Assembly (NCBI GenBank): GCA_003132865.1
Contig: PKYZ01000937.1
Location: 1,275 to 18,009, forward strand
Length of the DNA: 16,735 nt
DNA from: Bryobacterales bacterium
GTDB lineage: Bacteria; Acidobacteriota; Terriglobia; Bryobacterales; Bryobacteraceae
Direction of reading: 5' to 3'
The position numbers and the translations under genes are program-made. Of the stretch, positions 14,001 to 16,735 are shown piece by piece. The notes beneath the pieces are model-generated. The model saw only the letters and a program-made list of their open reading frames with translations, was not told the DNA's origin and did no database searches. Every line of letters begins with the position of its first letter. Within the stretch, counting starts at the first letter, position 1.

Positions 14001-16246
14001 CGGCTTCGGAAAGCACCGGCACGCTCGTGCCCATCACTGAGACAGAACTCGACGCGCACGCCCGGCTGGCAGGCCCACGGCGTTCTATCTCCGGGGATAC
14101 GGTGTTCCGCCAGGGGTTGTGGGCAGAGGAGCACTCTGCGCAGCTCGAATCGGACGAGAACCGGCGATTGCAGGACCTGTTCGCCCGGGGAGCCCGCAAC
14201 GTCCTCAGTGCCACCACTACCTTAGAGGTTGGCATTGATATCGGCGGGCTGTCTGGCGCTCTGCTAGCGAATGTGCCTCCTGGAAAGGCGAATTACCAAC
14301 AGAGAAGTGGACGGGCTGGCCGACGTGCGGACGGCTCGTCAATGGTAGTCACCTATGCGAGGCAAACAGCATACGAACAGGCCGTGTACCACGATTTCCG
14401 GTCGTTCTTTCAGCAGCCGCTTCGGAAGCCGTACGTATTATTGGATCGGGAGCGGTTCGGCCGCAGGCATCTACACGCGTTCTTGCTGGGGGAGTTCTTC
14501 CGGCAGATCTATCCTGCTGGCACACATGTAGGTGCGATGAAGGCGTTTCAACAGATTGGTTGGCTCTGCAAACGACCGCAACTGCTGGTCGTCAGACAAG
14601 GCGCCGCACTTCCGCGCAACGTGGAAGAGTTCATTTACCGTGAGGCGATGCTGAAGCCGGCCTGGTGGAGGATGCGAACAGATACTTCGGTCGGCGAACA
14701 GTTCGAAACGTACCTGGAATACGTCGCTGAGGGCTCAACTGAGGTGCCGGAGGCTGTCAATAGCTTGGTTGCTGGCACGCCGGTAGCTCAAGAAACGGGA
14801 GCATGGAAGGATCTGATATACACTGTCAGGCGCGAATTCCAACGGGTCTGCGCCGACTGGTGCGAGGACTACGACGGATTAACCCGCGAGTGGAGCGCTC
14901 TACTAGACGACGGCAATCCGCCGCTGCAAAAACTGAATGCCATTGCATATCAGGCGAACAGTCTGTGGCGGTCAACGGTCATCGAGGAACTCGGCACAAG
15001 GCGTTTTCTTCCGCGATACGGTTTTCCGATTGGACTTCAAGGACTCACGTCTCCATACCAGTATGGCGCTGGGAAAGAGCCCGTTCGGCTTGAGCGAGCG
15101 GGGATCCTGGCTGTGAACGAATATGTGCCGGGGTCTTCCTTGCTGGTTGGCGGCCGACTGTACCGGTCTCACGGTGTCCTTCGATCATGGTCGCGCAGCG
15201 GGTCCGATACAGGTTTTGGCAAGCGCGCTTGGTTGTACACCTGCGCGGCCGGCCATGTCACATACGCATGGACCGGGGATCAGCCGGCTGCATGCCCCGT
15301 CTCTGGCTGCTCTGGCGGCGTTGGAAGCGGTGAGCGGCTGCTCATACCTCGCCACGGGTATTCGACAGCGAAATGGGATCCTCCAGTTTGGTCGGGGAAT
15401 GTCGAACGGGTGGGAAGTACAACGCTGGCATCGACGGCTTTCATTTCAACAAAGACCCCAAAGACGATTGCCGACTTCGGCGGAATCCATGGGTGTATTG
15501 CCAAGCTGTCAGAGGGCGGTGAAATGCTCGCATTCAACCGTGGAGAGCTCCGCCGTGGCTTTGCGCTTTGCACGCGATGCGGTTTTGCAGAGAGCGAAAC
15601 GAAGACTGGTGAGGGCAGAGTTGATCTGCCAAAGAGTTTTGATCTCCACGCCCCGCTGTGGTTGGAGCGTAAGGTGCCATGCTGGGATAAGGGTGAGGCG
15701 CCTGTGATGCGTAACCTCCGAATGGCCGCCATTCATGTTACGGATCTCGTTCAATTGGATTTCACGGAGGTTGTACACGATGGTGCGGATTCCGCCGTGT
15801 TTACCTGGGGGCATGCCTTGAAACTTGCCGGGGCGGAGTTGCTGGAGATAGATCACCGGGAACTCGGCGTGGTTTTCGGCCCAATCGGTGCAGTTGCTCG
15901 CATTGGTGTCCAACTATTTGATAACACAGCCGGTGGCGCTGGACACGTGCTTGAGTTGGCGAACTACGGGGATCAATGGGTCAAACGCGCCACGGACGTG
16001 ATGCACCGCGATGACCAGCACCACGCGGTTTGCGAAACGGCTTGCCTCAAATGCCTCCTCACAGCCGCAAGCCAAGGCGATTTCGAAGCTGGGAGGCTGC
16101 GCCGTAAGGCGGCATATGGGGTGCTGTCAGAATTGCTTAGCGGCGTTGGGGGAAGTAGGCGCGCTGACTCCCATGCCTCGAAGCCGATCTCCGGAACAGC
16201 GCGCGCAAGGGCGGAAGCGTTCCGTAATAGAACGAGCCCGCGCTGA
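11015..16246 (+). CDS. Giant DEAD/DEAH helicase with DUF1998-type C-terminus
   Basis: The protein is 1743 aa. Superfamily 2 motifs appear in order: Q motif-like FTHQEK (Q108), Walker A AGTGSGKTEAF (K135), IYPLNALVNDQ (164-174), VTNYSMLEY (232-240), Walker B DESH (261-264), TTSATLGG (296-303), LLVFSDSRR (646-654), SATTTLEVGIDI (1065-1076) and QQRSGRAGRR (1095-1104). Between the two RecA lobes is a Cys-rich insert (C482, C483, C486, C510, C513, C521/C523, C526, then C596 and C599), likely zinc ribbons, then a helical or coiled-coil stretch at about 675-735. Late Cys sets (1410, 1427, 1432; 1519, 1522) precede a DUF1998 core: FDNTAGGAGHV (1635-1645) and CETACLKC (C1673, C1677, C1680). MrfA-type DUF1998 helicases are about 750 aa; this size is closer to DruE of Druantia or DISARM helicases. 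It is an ATP-driven DNA translocase, co-transcribed with the upstream giant gene. A defence role is inferred from architecture. Confidence 0.9.
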   Translation: MPTPTRSTLQLDALDAEARLRKRLLEFSEAQAYLRDPALRDACRHLWLSNEQEGGLVSGIWVEPVLPSRLSGRTLAELSAEGVVERWLVEQLDRSGAFPTSRQLFTHQEKTIRIAGSNTAERPGIAVTAGTGSGKTEAFLLPLLNDLVRNPRRAGEDGVRAIIIYPLNALVNDQVDRLYRWLHGQKRITLFHFTGETPEDEQKANRTGYPKFEPCRRRTRQEARANPPDVLVTNYSMLEYMLCRPQDAVFFGSALRTFVLDESHLYAGTLAAELTLLMRRILIRCGKLPEQVLHVTTSATLGGDVRSFSATLFSKRSDLIHVIAGEVERATLPEAVPPEHPCRPEDVDISELDDSVLLAGGEFLEDEQGCQRVRYVGSRFVGRDALDAVGNERTPARALASLVERGPVFHRIEATLWFARQMGIVSLKELSTGVWGRDDDVAIAATVALLRLGSRARKNPDELPVIPHKLHLMARAPSTISCCVDCACTAAPDVRLPAGGRIIADVREFCPDCGGAMLTLCRCRICGEAVLSGVLRQQTNTLHLRQRWNQTSPDVMYKYVRLARGTASAFLFDIGTRRCEGGPAARTVSLEFIESCLNCGAGEDEFRPVGLFDTLVLPVVAETLTASMPVHAGPDRAWLPAEGRRLLVFSDSRRESARLGPALTNQHEIQIARALIAEVVKQGASDPQSRLRLERDIARLAEELKDVSLSEYLRNDIETELAEKRGRLGALQTGATMDEWQNHIARHALIPQFFAREHATGQIAQEWSQAVWESNARTVRKNARALLVREFVVPGWDSLTLETTGFAEVGYPGIESANVSAQFLVRFDREPAKRIRGEWTLFLAYLCDTLRNDAAVTLGSEQEDYEAYHYPLGRWVSLSDRAGTNMVPFIGSRDGAFASRRNLFALAVLKAWGCSDETVQAQYRDLLGEAFSNLLWLARGGSAPWIEAMARQSREGVPRDSIRLVFDHLGLKRPESLFRCTVTNRIWPRSVGACAPASESTGTLVPITETELDAHARLAGPRRSISGDTVFRQGLWAEEHSAQLESDENRRLQDLFARGARNVLSATTTLEVGIDIGGLSGALLANVPPGKANYQQRSGRAGRRADGSSMVVTYARQTAYEQAVYHDFRSFFQQPLRKPYVLLDRERFGRRHLHAFLLGEFFRQIYPAGTHVGAMKAFQQIGWLCKRPQLLVVRQGAALPRNVEEFIYREAMLKPAWWRMRTDTSVGEQFETYLEYVAEGSTEVPEAVNSLVAGTPVAQETGAWKDLIYTVRREFQRVCADWCEDYDGLTREWSALLDDGNPPLQKLNAIAYQANSLWRSTVIEELGTRRFLPRYGFPIGLQGLTSPYQYGAGKEPVRLERAGILAVNEYVPGSSLLVGGRLYRSHGVLRSWSRSGSDTGFGKRAWLYTCAAGHVTYAWTGDQPAACPVSGCSGGVGSGERLLIPRHGYSTAKWDPPVWSGNVERVGSTTLASTAFISTKTPKTIADFGGIHGCIAKLSEGGEMLAFNRGELRRGFALCTRCGFAESETKTGEGRVDLPKSFDLHAPLWLERKVPCWDKGEAPVMRNLRMAAIHVTDLVQLDFTEVVHDGADSAVFTWGHALKLAGAELLEIDHRELGVVFGPIGAVARIGVQLFDNTAGGAGHVLELANYGDQWVKRATDVMHRDDQHHAVCETACLKCLLTAASQGDFEAGRLRRKAAYGVLSELLSGVGGSRRADSHASKPISGTARARAEAFRNRTSPR

Positions 16247-16285
16247 TTCGCTGTGCAATCTGTTGCTACCAGCGCTACTCCCTGA

Positions 16286-16635
16286 TCCCCCTCTCTCCAT
16301 GCGCCCGATGGACCGACGGCTCCGAAACTGGTCGTGCAAATCGGCGCTTTGGGAATCCCATCCGAGGGCAACGCCTTAGATCGACAGCCGCGAATACCTG
16401 ATCGCGGGGGAACCAGACCAGTGCCGTCGAGCAACTCCGGCTGAGATGGCCCCGCCACCGCTGTGGTGCGACGGGTCCGTGGATCTGGTCCCGCTCCGCG
16501 AATGGGAATGGCATGCGGGATTCCTGGCGCGGGTCCGGGCGAAGATGGATTAAGACCCCGCGAGCAGGTGTCGGGAAGGCCGAAGAGGCACGCAAGTTCA
16601 CAGGGTTTGTCGCCCGCTACCATCGCCGCTCATGA
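16286..16635 (+). pseudogene. Decayed gene fragment read through three frames
   Basis: Three consecutive frames each carry a protein-like piece, joined by two shifts. 16286-about 16380 reads APKLVVQIGALGIPSEGNAL. About 16383-16553 reads DSREYLIAGEP, then VDLVPLREWEWHAGFLARVR and AKMD before a stop. About 16555-16635 reads KAEEARKFTGFVARYHRRS before TGA at 16633-16635. All use GC-rich third positions as real genes here do, and no single frame spans them. The family is not recognised. It ends 14 bases before the DinB-like gene, as an upstream operon partner would. No start codon is seen; the 5' end may have been lost where the helicase gene ends. Sequencing error could mimic this, but two shifts within 350 bases favour decay. 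Confidence 0.4.
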
Positions 16636-16649
16636 TATTTTGAGTCGAT

Positions 16650-16735
16650 ATGCTGAACCCCTATACCTCCCAACTGGGCGACCTCGATCCCCTGGAAGTG
16701 ATTGCGGCCACGCCGGCGAAGCTGCGCGCATTGAT
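16650..16735 (+). CDS. DinB/DUF1572-like protein, N-terminus only
   Basis: Twenty-eight codons are visible before the window ends. The ATG at 16650 begins MLNPYTSQLGDLDPLEVIAA and continues with TPAKLRAL. The pattern N-P-Y-x-x-x-L-G-x-x-D-P-L-x-V-(I/L)-A-x-T-P-x-(K/R)-L is typical of the start of DinB-superfamily (DUF1572-like) four-helix metal-binding proteins common in Acidobacteria. Only the first helix is present, so the metal-binding His residues cannot be checked. No strong ribosome binding site is seen. Confidence 0.6.
   Translation, partial: MLNPYTSQLGDLDPLEVIAATPAKLRAL

Noticed and set aside
15123..15707. 194-aa plus-strand ORF
   Set aside because: It lies wholly inside the helicase gene in another frame, where the helicase frame carries conserved Cys pairs and DUF1998-type sequence.
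11015..16246. Naming the helicase druE or drmA
   Set aside because: The motifs show an SF2 helicase with a DUF1998-type end, but subtype assignment needs profile comparison and the expected partner genes are not visible.
15973..16623. 216-aa minus-strand ORF
   Set aside because: It runs opposite the DUF1998 Cys motif of the helicase and the decayed gene; rich in Pro, Arg and Ser with no family signal.
1..16735. CRISPR array, tRNA, rRNA, insertion sequence or integrase
   Set aside because: No regularly spaced repeats, cloverleaf-like segment, rRNA-like sequence, transposase or recombinase motif, or paired terminal inverted repeats were seen on either strand.

Overview
The window is a GC-rich (roughly 60%) bacterial chromosome fragment, most likely from an Acidobacteriota of the Solibacter/Bryobacter type. 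The clues are a secreted protein built from TIGR03437-like modules (a family expanded in Solibacter), a Lys/Ala-rich nucleoid-type protein with R-W-A-A repeats of a kind I associate with Acidobacteria, and the first codons of a DinB/DUF1572-like protein at the right edge. These assignments come from reading the proteins by eye; no search was run.

Left part (1-6210): an unrecognised partial ORF at the left edge; a minus-strand protein with a PD-(D/E)XK nuclease signature (449-1672); a small stand-alone M41 (FtsH-type) metallopeptidase-like protein (2018-2554); a gene-poor stretch; two minus-strand secreted proteins (3128-4189 and 4278-4901); a divergent XRE-type regulator (4996-5265) whose shared upstream region holds two perfect inverted repeats; and a Lys-rich, AT-hook-bearing small protein (5407-5817). 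These look like ordinary single genes with wide spacers.

Right part (6215-16246): one plus-strand transcription unit behind an AT-rich promoter-like patch. It encodes a giant protein with an RNA polymerase alpha-CTD-like helix-hairpin-helix module and a sigma-70 region-4-like helix-turn-helix. Its reading frame is broken near 9930 and continues in a second ORF (9896-11005); read together it would be about 1580 aa. Nine bases later a 1743-aa DEAD/DEAH helicase begins, with extra Cys clusters and a C-terminal DUF1998-type domain. A giant uncharacterised DNA-binding partner next to a giant DUF1998 helicase resembles the layout of phage-defence systems such as Druantia (DruE) and DISARM (DrmA/DrmB). 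No methyltransferase, PLD nuclease or other known signature partner is visible, so I call it a candidate new or divergent defence module. The functional link is inference.

Right edge (16286-16735): a decayed gene readable only by joining three frames, ending 14 bases before the start of the DinB-like gene. The helicase module therefore abuts a broken gene, which fits an island inserted next to or replacing older chromosomal genes.
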